Source: Carboxylicivirga marina (GTDB lineage Bacteria > Bacteroidota > Bacteroidia > Bacteroidales > Marinilabiliaceae). Taken from it: DNA of 60,894 bases. The stretch lies in the NCBI RefSeq assembly GCF_016612505.1, contig NZ_JAENRR010000031.1, positions 1 through 60,894 on the forward strand, written 5' to 3'. Below are positions 17,879-26,801 of the stretch, one piece after another (the first letter of the stretch is position 1; every line of letters begins with the position of its first letter). The notes beneath the pieces were generated by a model, which saw nothing but the letters and a program-made list of their open reading frames with translations, was not told the origin of the DNA and made no database searches. The translations under genes were made by a program, and so were the position numbers.

Positions 17879-19513
17879 TTAAATTCCCTGTTTATTATTT
17901 GTAAACTCGCTGATTAAATCCAATTTCAATTCTTTAAATAATTGATGAACTTCATTCATGCGATCAATTGTTATTTGGGTAATGTACGCCTTGGCTTTCT
18001 TCGGGTTTTTCTGTAGTAATGACTGCGCTTTTTCATCAACCATTTCTTGTTCTGCAAAGAAACGGGCTTCCAAAGGTTCTCTTTTTTTGAGTACTACTTT
18101 GTGAGCATCCTGCCAGCGTAAGTACATCAGGTTATCAACAAAATCAACAGTCCAGCGGATACTGTTGTCCTGATAATATTCAGGGTTATACACTTTATAG
18201 CATTCGGCAATATCTGTTACGCCTGTGTAAATGGGTACGTAAGCACTGGTGTAGGCATTATCTACGTAAAACCAATATACACCTCCTATTTCATCGGGTA
18301 ACCAGCTTCTTAATTGTGCAACCATGCCATATTCGCCGCGGGCACGTGCTACATTACGGCGACTGTTGATGTTCATCACGCGACGCATTTCTTTAGTCGG
18401 GAATGGAGTGGTAAATGCACTTTTAGTTAGCTGCCCTTCTTCATCAGGATAATACCAGGCAGAGGCATTTTCCTTGTCATAGATGGTACCTTTAAAGGTT
18501 GAGCGCTGAAAAGCCATCACGTCCTGTACCGACATTTTTTTTTCTGGCTTAACTGAGAATGGGTAGATAGAAATTGGTTCCACGTATTGGGTGTACTGAT
18601 TTTCACCTTCCCACACTGACTCTGAGAAGCGATCGGGCCAGTTAGTATGATTGGGTGCAAAAGTTGCGTAGAATAGCCAAAAACGTGAAGTTGACCATTC
18701 GCGAGGAATAGGGGAGTAGGCTTCTTGCCAGATAAATGGTTTGCCCGAATCAGGATTATACCAGCCGCGATCGATCGCTACCTGTTTGTAGTTTGTTGAA
18801 GCACAAAAGTTATCTTTATCCTCAATATCAATTTGTTTAATGATACTCCAGTTGGGGATAATCATGGCATGATCGTCAGGAACACGCTGAGCAGCCCAGA
18901 TACAACCTGGTTGGCCACTGTCTTTCTTCCAGTCATTACCAACACTGAAGACTTCGAGTACCCAAATATCTTCCGTATCAGCAATCACTAATGATTCACT
19001 TTCATCTATGCACGAAGGTAAGAAACCATATGTTTCTAATAACCCAGTAATTAATTTCAGCGCATCTTCAGCTTTAGTGCAACGCTGCAGGGCAAAAGCT
19101 TGTGCTTGTTCAATGGTCATTATTTGCTCGCAAATTGAGCGATCAACCATTAACTCCGGTCTCTGACTTAAGGTGCTCTCACCAATGGCTAGCTGTTTTG
19201 AGTTAATCTGCGGGTATGCCGTCTGAAAGTAGGAGTAGGTTTCTTCAACCTGAGGAATATGGCCAATGACTTCGCCATAGTCGCCTAATGGCCGACCTGA
19301 CTCAATCATGCCCCAGTATACGGGAGCTTTTGTGCCAGCATTGAATTGTTGTGCCGGAACAAGGTTTAAACGACAGTCGGGACCGGCATCGGTGTGCGAT
19401 ACAATAACTGAGCCGTCGGCAGATGCTTTTTTGCCAATGGCAATGACTGTACAAGCAAGCACATGGCTGTATGTACCAATGATAATGAGTAGTGTTGATA
19501 ATATCGTTTTCAT
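17879..19513 (-). CDS. C69-family dipeptidase (peptidase U34)
   Basis: A 544-residue N-terminal-nucleophile hydrolase. The signal peptide ends at about residue 20 and exposes Cys21 (ACTVIAIGKKASADGSV), the expected catalytic Cys of C69 peptidases, followed by SHTDAG. Family members cleave dipeptides with broad specificity in the periplasm. The same site reads as a lipobox (VLAC), so lipid attachment, which would block the nucleophile, cannot be excluded. It is last in the five-gene operon from 25519 and would finish breakdown of peptides produced by the S9 and M24 enzymes. The gap to the preceding gene is 84 bp. Confidence 0.85.
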   Translation of the reverse strand: MKTILSTLLIIIGTYSHVLACTVIAIGKKASADGSVIVSHTDAGPDCRLNLVPAQQFNAGTKAPVYWGMIESGRPLGDYGEVIGHIPQVEETYSYFQTAYPQINSKQLAIGESTLSQRPELMVDRSICEQIMTIEQAQAFALQRCTKAEDALKLITGLLETYGFLPSCIDESESLVIADTEDIWVLEVFSVGNDWKKDSGQPGCIWAAQRVPDDHAMIIPNWSIIKQIDIEDKDNFCASTNYKQVAIDRGWYNPDSGKPFIWQEAYSPIPREWSTSRFWLFYATFAPNHTNWPDRFSESVWEGENQYTQYVEPISIYPFSVKPEKKMSVQDVMAFQRSTFKGTIYDKENASAWYYPDEEGQLTKSAFTTPFPTKEMRRVMNINSRRNVARARGEYGMVAQLRSWLPDEIGGVYWFYVDNAYTSAYVPIYTGVTDIAECYKVYNPEYYQDNSIRWTVDFVDNLMYLRWQDAHKVVLKKREPLEARFFAEQEMVDEKAQSLLQKNPKKAKAYITQITIDRMNEVHQLFKELKLDLISEFTNNKQGI

Positions 19514-19597
19514 GATTATAGCTCTTTATTAATAAGTCCACTCTTATTTTGAATGCAAATTCAACAGATAGTCTGAGTGTTGTTCATATGTGATTTA

Positions 19598-20632
19598 CTA
19601 TCTGAAAATAAATCCTTTTCTCAAAGGGTCATTGGGGTCAAACCAAAATTCATTTTTACCTGTCAAATGGGCTGTTCCGCTAACCTCTGGTACCACTGCT
19701 TTGTGTGGTCCATAGTTTGTTTCTTCACTTACCATCACGTCCATGGTAGTGCCTAATATGCTTTCAATGGTAATGCGTTTACCTGCTATTAACTCACCTT
19801 TGGCATGATGAAGAGCAGCTCTTGCACTGACGCCTGAGCCTGTTGATGAGCGGTCAACTTCTCCTTCGGCAAAAATGCACACATTGCGACTATGATGCAT
19901 AGGATTTTGTGGTTTCCCAGTGAAGATAGTGCCATACAAAAAACTTAAATCCTCTTCAAACGGATGCTTTATCTCATATTTATTCATTACTGCATATTTA
20001 ATGCGGCGCCCCCAGTCAATCAGTTGGTTGTAATCCTTTTCTTTCAGCCCAATGCCCAGTTTATAGGCATCAACAAAAGCATAAAAAGCACCACCATAAG
20101 CCACATCGAAAGTCACATCGCCAATGCCATCTACATATATGGTTTCATCTTTATAAAGTAAGAATGATGGTACGTTTAGGAATGAAACCTTCTCGACAAC
20201 ACCATCTTTTCTGAAGGCTTTTGAGCGAATTAATCCCGGAGGAGCATCTATTGTTAACTCAGGTTCATCGCCACTTTTCTGAATCATTCCCGTGTCAAAA
20301 ACGAGCTTGGTAAGTGCAATAATGGCATGACCACACATAGTGCTATATCCCTCGTTGTGGATAAAGAAAGTGCCAAAGTCGGCATTTTTAGTAAAAGGTT
20401 CCGTAATGAGAGCGCCATACATATCGGCATGACCACGAGGTTCGAACATCGTGCCCGTGCGTATGTAATCAAGATTATCGCGGAAGAAACGACGTTTCTC
20501 AAGGATGTTATTGCCTTTTATCTCGGGCAATCCACCATAAAGTACGCGCAATGGTTCGCCTCCGGTATGTAAATCTATCGTTTTAATCTGAAGCCACTCT
20601 TTGGGTGGAGTCCAGTTATTAAGGGTGAGCAT
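19598..20632 (-). CDS. Trans-3-hydroxy-L-proline dehydratase (proline racemase superfamily)
   Basis: A 344-residue proline racemase-fold enzyme. Racemases and 4-hydroxyproline epimerases use two Cys. Here the first is Cys100 (STMCGHAIIAL), but the second is Thr264 in DRSSTGSGVSAR. The Cys/Thr pair is the known signature of trans-3-hydroxy-L-proline dehydratases, which remove water to give delta1-pyrroline-2-carboxylate. The next upstream gene encodes an OCD-family protein of the kind that reduces that product to L-proline, which strongly supports the assignment. It is the fourth gene of the minus-strand operon. Confidence 0.85.
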   Translation of the reverse strand: MLTLNNWTPPKEWLQIKTIDLHTGGEPLRVLYGGLPEIKGNNILEKRRFFRDNLDYIRTGTMFEPRGHADMYGALITEPFTKNADFGTFFIHNEGYSTMCGHAIIALTKLVFDTGMIQKSGDEPELTIDAPPGLIRSKAFRKDGVVEKVSFLNVPSFLLYKDETIYVDGIGDVTFDVAYGGAFYAFVDAYKLGIGLKEKDYNQLIDWGRRIKYAVMNKYEIKHPFEEDLSFLYGTIFTGKPQNPMHHSRNVCIFAEGEVDRSSTGSGVSARAALHHAKGELIAGKRITIESILGTTMDVMVSEETNYGPHKAVVPEVSGTAHLTGKNEFWFDPNDPLRKGFIFR

Positions 20633-20777
20633 TTAATTATTTTTAGAAATTAAAGTGTTTAAGAGCTGAATTTATGAAAAACTCTATGCAAGCTAAAGTA
20701 TGTGCCGCCTCACTCCTTGTGCCTATCTCCCCGAGGGGATTATTTACTCTGCAATACATCTTGCCAATAGCTATTGG

Positions 20778-21740
20778 TTAAAGATTTACTTCTTCTCCTA
20801 AATTGCTTTCACAAGCTTTTTCATAAACAAGCTTGGCAGCAAACAAATCAAAGATGCCCTGACCAACCGTTTTAAATAAACGTGTTTCTCTGAAACCTAA
20901 CTCATTGGGTTGCTCAATTAGTGATGAGATGTGCTTAACCTGTTCTTCTTTTATCATCTGTTTGTCAAGCGGATAAATTAAATCGCCGCTTTCCGTTTTA
21001 CCATGCTCGGCATCAATCCAAACACTATCAATCAGGCGAAATATTGATTCAGGCAACTCGCGCATATCAGGTTTATACGAACCTACGCTAATAAAGCATT
21101 TGCCAATAATTAAGTCTTCCAGATTAGGAATGACAGGTTCCGGAGAGGTTGTTGCCGTTGCGATAATTTCACTATTGACAACAACCTGTTGGGCATCCTC
21201 GCAAAGAGCAACATCTACATTGGGGCATTTATCGGCCATAAAACTGATAAACTCACTAATGGTCTGCGGTGAGCGGTCGTAGACATATATGCGTTCCAAA
21301 TCGCGCTCATGGCTGGCTAGCCAAGCTATGTGTCTGCCTTGTGCACCACCTCCAATAATTCCCAGTGTAGTTGCTAAAGGATCTGATAAATGTCGAATTC
21401 CAACACAGGCAACGGCTGCCGTACGCATTGCTGTTAGCTTGGCACCATTCAGCAGAGCCAGTGATTCTCCGCTAGCACCATCGTTTAAAACAACGGTGCC
21501 ATTAATGGCCGCTTTTCCGTGCTTGACATTATTGGGAAAAACAGACACCAATTTAGTGGCAAACATATCGGGACCAACGGATGGCATTAATAACAAAGTA
21601 TTGTCGTTAATATCAACATGCATTCGCTTAGGTGTGAAATAGTCCAAATCATTACTTGACTTAAGGGCTAATTCCATAATATCGGTCCACAATGTGGGTT
21701 CAGCAGCTTGCTCAATAACCTGTGATGAAAGAATTCGCAT
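20778..21740 (-). CDS. OCD/mu-crystallin family reductase, probable pyrroline-2-carboxylate reductase
   Basis: A 320-residue member of the ornithine cyclodeaminase/mu-crystallin family. The NAD(P)-binding loop GIIGGGAQGRHIAWLA is near residue 125, preceded by GAKLTAMRTAAVACVG with the substrate-binding Lys and Arg. The family includes ornithine cyclodeaminase, alanine dehydrogenase and delta1-pyrroline-2-carboxylate reductase. The dehydratase gene next to it makes pyrroline-2-carboxylate the likely substrate, giving L-proline. It is coupled to the M24 peptidase gene (9-bp gap) and lies 145 bp before the dehydratase gene. Confidence 0.8.
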   Translation of the reverse strand: MRILSSQVIEQAAEPTLWTDIMELALKSSNDLDYFTPKRMHVDINDNTLLLMPSVGPDMFATKLVSVFPNNVKHGKAAINGTVVLNDGASGESLALLNGAKLTAMRTAAVACVGIRHLSDPLATTLGIIGGGAQGRHIAWLASHERDLERIYVYDRSPQTISEFISFMADKCPNVDVALCEDAQQVVVNSEIIATATTSPEPVIPNLEDLIIGKCFISVGSYKPDMRELPESIFRLIDSVWIDAEHGKTESGDLIYPLDKQMIKEEQVKHISSLIEQPNELGFRETRLFKTVGQGIFDLFAAKLVYEKACESNLGEEVNL

Positions 21741-21749
21741 AGTTCTGGA

Positions 21750-23141
21750 TTAAAATGCTTTTAAGCGTTCTTTTTCAACATCCTCGATGGTTTTTGGCAG
21801 AGGTTTACCCAGTAAACGATACCCTGTATCTGTTATCAAGAAGTCTTCCTCATTACGACAACCACCAAAATCTTTGTATTCTTCAAGTTTATCGAAATTT
21901 AAGAACTCTAGCAAATGCTTTTCATTTTTCCACTTGTCAATCAGCTGAGGGATAAAGTAAATACCAGGTTCAATAGTGAGTACAAAACCCGGTTCAAGCT
22001 TACGTGCCAAACGTAATGATTTCATGCCGAATTGAGTGCTTTTTGCTTCGTTATGATATCCCACATATTGTTCACCAAGGTCTTCCATGTCATGTACGTC
22101 AAGCCCCATCATATGGCCTAGTCCACATGGGAAAAACATGGCATGCGCACCACATGCAACTGCATCGTCAATATTACCCTTAACAAAACCAAGATCTTTC
22201 ATGCCACGCATAACTTCGCGTGCTGATTCTAAGTATATCTCTTTAAAGGCAACGCCAGGCTTAAGCATGGAAATGGCTTTTTCGTGTGAGTTAAGTGCCA
22301 CCTGATAAATGTCTTTTTGCCTTGATGTAAAACTCTTACCGGTAGGAAAGGTGCTGGACATATCTCCGGCATATCCCATTGATGTTTCGGCGCCTGCATC
22401 CAATAAAAATAGCTCGCCATCTTTTAATGTGTTACCGTGGTAGTGATTGTGCAGCGTTTGTCCGTTAATAGTGGCAATTACCGGGAAGCTGATAGCGCCA
22501 TCTTCAGCTAAAGCAATACGTTCTACTTCGGCAGCAATTTGCGCTTCGGTAAGTCCTGGTCGTGCAAAGCGCATTGCAGCCAGATGCATTTCAACGGTTG
22601 TGTTTACGGCTTTCTCAATCTCAATAATTTCCTCTTCACTTTTGTAATTGCGTTGTTTGATTACAGCTATTACCAGTTCCAATGAAGCTCTTTCTTTTAC
22701 TTCAGATGGTTGGATGTTTAGCCATTCCAATAGCTTTATTTTGCTTTCGCTCCTGTAAACAGGTAGGAAATGAATTGGTCTACCGGCGGCTTTGGCAGCT
22801 TCGAGCGTGGCCAATAAATCAGCTGTTGTTCCCGTTTTATGAACGCCACAATTTGTAGCTCGTTCAGCAATGGTTGGCTGGTTGCCCATCCACACAATGT
22901 GGTCAATGGTATAGTCATCGCCATAAACGCTCGACACGCCACTTTCAGCATCAACAACACCAACTAAATCGGGGTGCTTAAGTCCAAAGAAATACAAAAA
23001 GCTACTATCCTGTCGAAAACGATAAGTGTTATCGGTATAGTTCATGGGGCTTTCGGTATTGCCAATAAACAATAACAGGCCTTTGTCAACATCTTTTGCC
23101 AGTTTTTGGCGTCGTTTGATATAAGTTTCTTTTGAGAACAT
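21750..23141 (-). CDS. Xaa-Pro aminopeptidase (M24B, aminopeptidase P family)
   Basis: A 463-residue peptidase with an N-terminal creatinase-like domain (about 1-170) and a C-terminal pita-bread domain. Expected dinuclear metal ligands are visible: Asp pair in LLDAGAETSMGYAGDMSSTFP-type segment (about 246-268), His in GLGHMMGLDVHDM, Glu in LTIEPGIYF and Glu in CRNEEDFLIT. It removes the N-terminal residue of peptides with Pro (or Hyp) in position 2. No signal peptide, so cytoplasmic. It lies second in the operon, so X-Pro peptides made outside by the S9 enzyme could be cut after uptake. Confidence 0.92.
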   Translation of the reverse strand: MFSKETYIKRRQKLAKDVDKGLLLFIGNTESPMNYTDNTYRFRQDSSFLYFFGLKHPDLVGVVDAESGVSSVYGDDYTIDHIVWMGNQPTIAERATNCGVHKTGTTADLLATLEAAKAAGRPIHFLPVYRSESKIKLLEWLNIQPSEVKERASLELVIAVIKQRNYKSEEEIIEIEKAVNTTVEMHLAAMRFARPGLTEAQIAAEVERIALAEDGAISFPVIATINGQTLHNHYHGNTLKDGELFLLDAGAETSMGYAGDMSSTFPTGKSFTSRQKDIYQVALNSHEKAISMLKPGVAFKEIYLESAREVMRGMKDLGFVKGNIDDAVACGAHAMFFPCGLGHMMGLDVHDMEDLGEQYVGYHNEAKSTQFGMKSLRLARKLEPGFVLTIEPGIYFIPQLIDKWKNEKHLLEFLNFDKLEEYKDFGGCRNEEDFLITDTGYRLLGKPLPKTIEDVEKERLKAF

Positions 23142-23254
23142 ATGGTATTGAGGTTTAAATGTTTTATAGTTGAATTCTGCATTGCCTCTTAGAAGTTTTC
23201 ATCGTGAAAATATTTCCTGTAGGTTCTGATTATTTCGTGTCAAGTAGATTGAAA

Positions 23255-25519
23255 TTACTTTATTTTATAATTCTTAGGAGGCTCAATGCCATGCAGGTGC
23301 TTTACAAAGAAGTCCCAGCGTTTACGTGTCAGGTAGTTATCGTAGTATACCTGACTATGGTCTTTATTTGGTACCAGAATAAGTTCAAAGTCCTTGTTAG
23401 CTTTTATTAATTCAGCCGCTAATCGCATGGAGGCTGTTGGATTCACATTCTGATCCAGATCGCCATGAACTAAAAGTAAATGGCCTTGCAGATTTTTAGC
23501 ATGGGTGTAGTTGCTTTGTTCATCGTAGTTTTCACCAGCTGGGTAGCCCATGTACAATTCTGGCCACCAGGCTTTAGCTGAGCGATGATCGTGATTGCCG
23601 GCCGTAGCCACACCAACTTTATAAAAGTCAGGATAAGCCAATAGAGCACGTGCAGCATCGTATCCGCCAGCCGAATGACCAAAGATACCGACGCGTGTAG
23701 CATCCATCCACGGGTATTTTTCTGCAAGTGTTTTAATGGCAATCATTTTATCCGGGCCACCAATATCACCTAAATTGCGATACGAAACATCATGAAAAGC
23801 TTTAGAACGGAAAGCTGAACCCATGCCATCTATATTGACCAGTACAAAATCAAGTTGAGTTAGAGGAGTATCGTCATTTGATAATCCACGATAAAAGGTT
23901 TTAGGAGCTCTAATGGTTTGCGGACCACTATAAGTTCCTTCAATGACTGGGTATTTCCTGTTAGGATTGAAATTATGAGGTTTAAATAGTACACCGTAAA
24001 TATCGGTCTTTCCATCACGGCCTTTTACGACAAAAGGCTCAGGCTTCTGCCAACCCATGGCCAATATTTCTGAGATATCACCGGTTTCTAGTCGTTTGAT
24101 GATTTTTCCATCCTTGCTTCGACGTAGTATAGCAACATTAGGCTCTTCAATTGTTGAGTAGTTATCAACAAAATACGGACTGTTTTCATGAAAGAACAGG
24201 GTATGATGAGCTGCCTCTGGAGTAAGCTTTTTTAATGCTGAGCCATCGAATTTAACCGAATATAATAATGGGAGGTAGGGGTCAACACCCGGTTCTTTTC
24301 CTCCTGCTGTAAAGAAGATTCGTTGTGCTTTTTCGTCGATGTGCTGAATGTCGCGCACAACATAGTCACCTTTTGTAACCTGATTGATGACCTGGCCAGT
24401 TGACTGGTCGATGCGGTAGATGTGTTGCCAGCCGTCACGTTCAGAGAGCCATAAAAGTTGTTTCTGTTTATTCAAAAGTCGTAGGTTGCTGGTGTTTGGA
24501 TCAACATATGTTTCCGCATTTTCTGAGAATACTGTTCTTGTTGCAGCTGTTGCAGCGATTAACTCATAAATTTCAACACTTTGGTAGCCACGATTAAAGC
24601 TGACTTGAAAAGCTTTTGACCCATCCTTTGACCAATTAAAACCATAAGCCAAAAATGTTGCTTTTGCCGGAATGTCAAGTGCTTTGTAATTAGCATTTTC
24701 AACGTCAATTAATATGTATTCGACGGTTGGCACAATGCTATCGCCAGCAATGGGACGTTCGTATTCAAGCACTTCGGCCCGATGCCCCTTATTGAGTAAT
24801 ACCTTATATAAATATAGGTTGCGGGCTTGTCGACGATCATATTTGCCTGCAATAATGTATTTACCATCAGGGCTCCAGTTAATATCTAATTCCAGAGGAT
24901 GATCATTTTCAAGTTCAATATTTTTTGTTGAATACCACGATGGTGAAACGCCATAACCATTGCCTTTATTACCATCTTTAGTGATTTGAATGGAATCAGT
25001 GTCTGTTTTTAACCAGATGTTGTAGTTATGAACGATTGCCATTTTGCTCTTATCTGGCGATTGTGATGAAAGTTTTGGCTTATTTTCTTTTTCAAATGTT
25101 TGGAGTTGATCTTGCGTGATTTGGTATTTAAACCACTGTTTGCCTGATTTAAATTGAACTTGATTTGCATCTTTATTCACTTCAATGGATGATATTGGCA
25201 GTTTAAAAGCCTTCACTTCTTTATCAAGTACTTTTGCTATTTGAGCAGCCAATTTTTCTTGATCAAATAAAGGTGATTTATCGCCAGTTTTAATCTGACA
25301 CTTAATGTATTCGGTTCCTTTTTTAGTGTTGGTTGAGTACCAAAAGAAATCGGCATCTTTTACCCATTGTGGCTTAACCCATGAATTATAATACTTTTTA
25401 GTAATGTTTGATGAAATAAATTGTTCGGCGCGTTGATAGTTGCTTGTGTCGATGCTAATCTGGCTTGTTGCCGGTACCAGATAGCATGCAACACATAAAA
25501 GAGTGATTAACTTCTTCAT
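23255..25519 (-). CDS. S9 family peptidase with DPP IV N-terminal domain
   Basis: A 754-residue exported serine peptidase. The signal peptide ends near PATSQ (20), followed by a DPP IV-type beta-propeller (about 100-480; DINWSPDGKYI) and an alpha/beta-hydrolase domain (about 500-750). The catalytic triad is Ser616 (GHSAGGY), Asp689 (HGDLDQNV) and His721 (KDHSQ). The nucleophile elbow is GHSAGG rather than the usual GWSYGG of DPP IV, so release of Xaa-Pro dipeptides is likely but not certain. It is the first gene of the minus-strand peptidase and hydroxyproline operon, 113 bp upstream of the M24 gene. Confidence 0.87.
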   Translation of the reverse strand: MKKLITLLCVACYLVPATSQISIDTSNYQRAEQFISSNITKKYYNSWVKPQWVKDADFFWYSTNTKKGTEYIKCQIKTGDKSPLFDQEKLAAQIAKVLDKEVKAFKLPISSIEVNKDANQVQFKSGKQWFKYQITQDQLQTFEKENKPKLSSQSPDKSKMAIVHNYNIWLKTDTDSIQITKDGNKGNGYGVSPSWYSTKNIELENDHPLELDINWSPDGKYIIAGKYDRRQARNLYLYKVLLNKGHRAEVLEYERPIAGDSIVPTVEYILIDVENANYKALDIPAKATFLAYGFNWSKDGSKAFQVSFNRGYQSVEIYELIAATAATRTVFSENAETYVDPNTSNLRLLNKQKQLLWLSERDGWQHIYRIDQSTGQVINQVTKGDYVVRDIQHIDEKAQRIFFTAGGKEPGVDPYLPLLYSVKFDGSALKKLTPEAAHHTLFFHENSPYFVDNYSTIEEPNVAILRRSKDGKIIKRLETGDISEILAMGWQKPEPFVVKGRDGKTDIYGVLFKPHNFNPNRKYPVIEGTYSGPQTIRAPKTFYRGLSNDDTPLTQLDFVLVNIDGMGSAFRSKAFHDVSYRNLGDIGGPDKMIAIKTLAEKYPWMDATRVGIFGHSAGGYDAARALLAYPDFYKVGVATAGNHDHRSAKAWWPELYMGYPAGENYDEQSNYTHAKNLQGHLLLVHGDLDQNVNPTASMRLAAELIKANKDFELILVPNKDHSQVYYDNYLTRKRWDFFVKHLHGIEPPKNYKIK

Positions 25520-26220
25520 TGGTTTTGATTTACTTTTAAATAGTTTAGCTTGTAATATTAGAGGTACACGAAAGCGTACAACTATAGAGATGGCTCAGTA
25601 CCATTTATTGATATCAGGTAAGGGGAAATCAGAAAATCCAGCACTCAAATAAGCCCATGCCAAACCGACCATAAAGGCTTATTAATGCAATAGATGAAAA
25701 TGAAAAATGCATAATGCAGTGCTTATGAGCTTTTGAGCACTGATTTAAAACCGCAGTATTTGCTTTGAGTTTAATCATTATACATTTCGACCTTGGGAAG
25801 TGCAATGTAATAAATTCAAATTATTTCAGTGCATTTAGTACTGAAAAATATCTTAAACCTGACTTATAACAGGAAATTAAAATGTAAAAGCAATAGCGTC
25901 CTAAACGTTTTTAGTTGTACCACGAGATGTATTGTTACGAAAGGGCCTCAGCAGATGAGACAAAAAACAAGGTTGAAATGACGCTTAAGAATTGTTTTCT
26001 GCTTGAGGCTTTTGGAGGAACGTAAAAAGTCGAGTTTAAAACAATTTCAGTCATCAACTGTAGTTTTTTGATCGAAGCTGGTGCAGCCTTGATGCTTTTT
26101 CCTTAGTTTTTGACATTATCGGAACGATTGAGAATTGAGTATTCTTAATCGTTTCAGCAGTAAGTCGGGCGGATAGCCCAATTTCAAAAAATAATTAGGA
26201 CAATATTGATGTAAAAGCAT
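25520..26220. other. Long intergenic region with several hairpins
   Basis: About 700 bp without a credible gene. Inverted repeats: AGTGCTTA/TGAGCACT (25718-25725 with 25734-25741); GCCTCAGCAG with CTGCTTGAGGC (25945-25954 with 25999-26009, one bulge, 44-nt loop); and a 13-bp stem AACGATTGAGAAT/ATTCTTAATCGTT (26123-26135 with 26141-26153, one G-T pair). It may hold an RNA, or be the remains of a lost gene. The promoter of the S9 operon should also lie at its left end, but no consensus box was found. Confidence 0.4.
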
Positions 26221-26254
26221 AAAAAAAGCTCAGGCAAACTGCCTGAGTCTTTTT
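26221..26254. terminator. Bidirectional terminator after the small barrel gene
   Basis: A perfect 8-bp stem CTCAGGCA/TGCCTGAG (26229-26236 with 26240-26247) with seven A on the left and TCTTTTT on the right. Confidence 0.9.
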
Positions 26255-26272
26255 ATGATGCTGTATTTCTAT

Positions 26273-26758
26273 TTAGAACGCGTAGCGAACACTTAAGGAT
26301 AATCCCATGTTAAAATGTTGGTTTGACGGCCCAAAGCCAAACTGTGGCATGGTATCTAAACTGAGGTTGATTGGTACTTCTTCAAAATTGTATTCGGCAC
26401 CAATTTGTCCGCCAATTCCGAAGTATGCACCTGAATTACCACTGCCATCGTAGTCGCTGTTGTAGCTCCAGGAACCAAGTGTTACTGCCGGACCAGCGTA
26501 CCAGTTAAAGCCACTCTCAATATTCCAGACCCATTGGTAGATACCTGATAAGTTAAATCCATTACCATTGTTATTGGCGTTAAAACCAAGGTCAACCTCT
26601 ACGCGGTTGTAATTCGATAAGCCATATTGGTAGGTTACTTGTGAACCGAAAGTATTACCTCCTCCAAGCCTTGCTCCAAGTGCATGTTGATTTTTTACCT
26701 GCCCAACAGCTGTCATGCATAACAGGCTGATAGCCATAATTACTAATTGCTTCTTCAT
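26273..26758 (-). CDS. Small outer membrane beta-barrel protein
   Basis: A 161-residue protein with signal peptide (cleavage near TAVGQ, residue 20). Gly/Asn/Tyr-rich strands (GLSNYNRVEVDLGFN, GIYQWVWN) end in SVRYAF*, with the terminal Phe expected for BAM substrates; an 8-stranded OmpA/OmpX-like barrel is likely. It lies 43 bp downstream of the sensor kinase gene on the same strand, so the kinase and barrel may be one transcript, ending at the 26221-26254 terminator. No function can be named. Confidence 0.75.
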   Translation of the reverse strand: MKKQLVIMAISLLCMTAVGQVKNQHALGARLGGGNTFGSQVTYQYGLSNYNRVEVDLGFNANNNGNGFNLSGIYQWVWNIESGFNWYAGPAVTLGSWSYNSDYDGSGNSGAYFGIGGQIGAEYNFEEVPINLSLDTMPQFGFGPSNQHFNMGLSLSVRYAF

Positions 26759-26801
26759 TTTTTTTATTAAGGTTAATATGAAACTTTAGTTGATTAGGCT
26801 G

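Noticed and set aside
19598-20632. Annotation as proline racemase or 4-hydroxyproline epimerase
   Set aside because: The second catalytic Cys is Thr264, the mark of 3-hydroxyproline dehydratases, and the neighbouring reductase fits that reaction.
20778-21740. Annotation as true ornithine cyclodeaminase
   Set aside because: The family is mixed in function and the adjacent dehydratase gene makes pyrroline-2-carboxylate reductase more likely.
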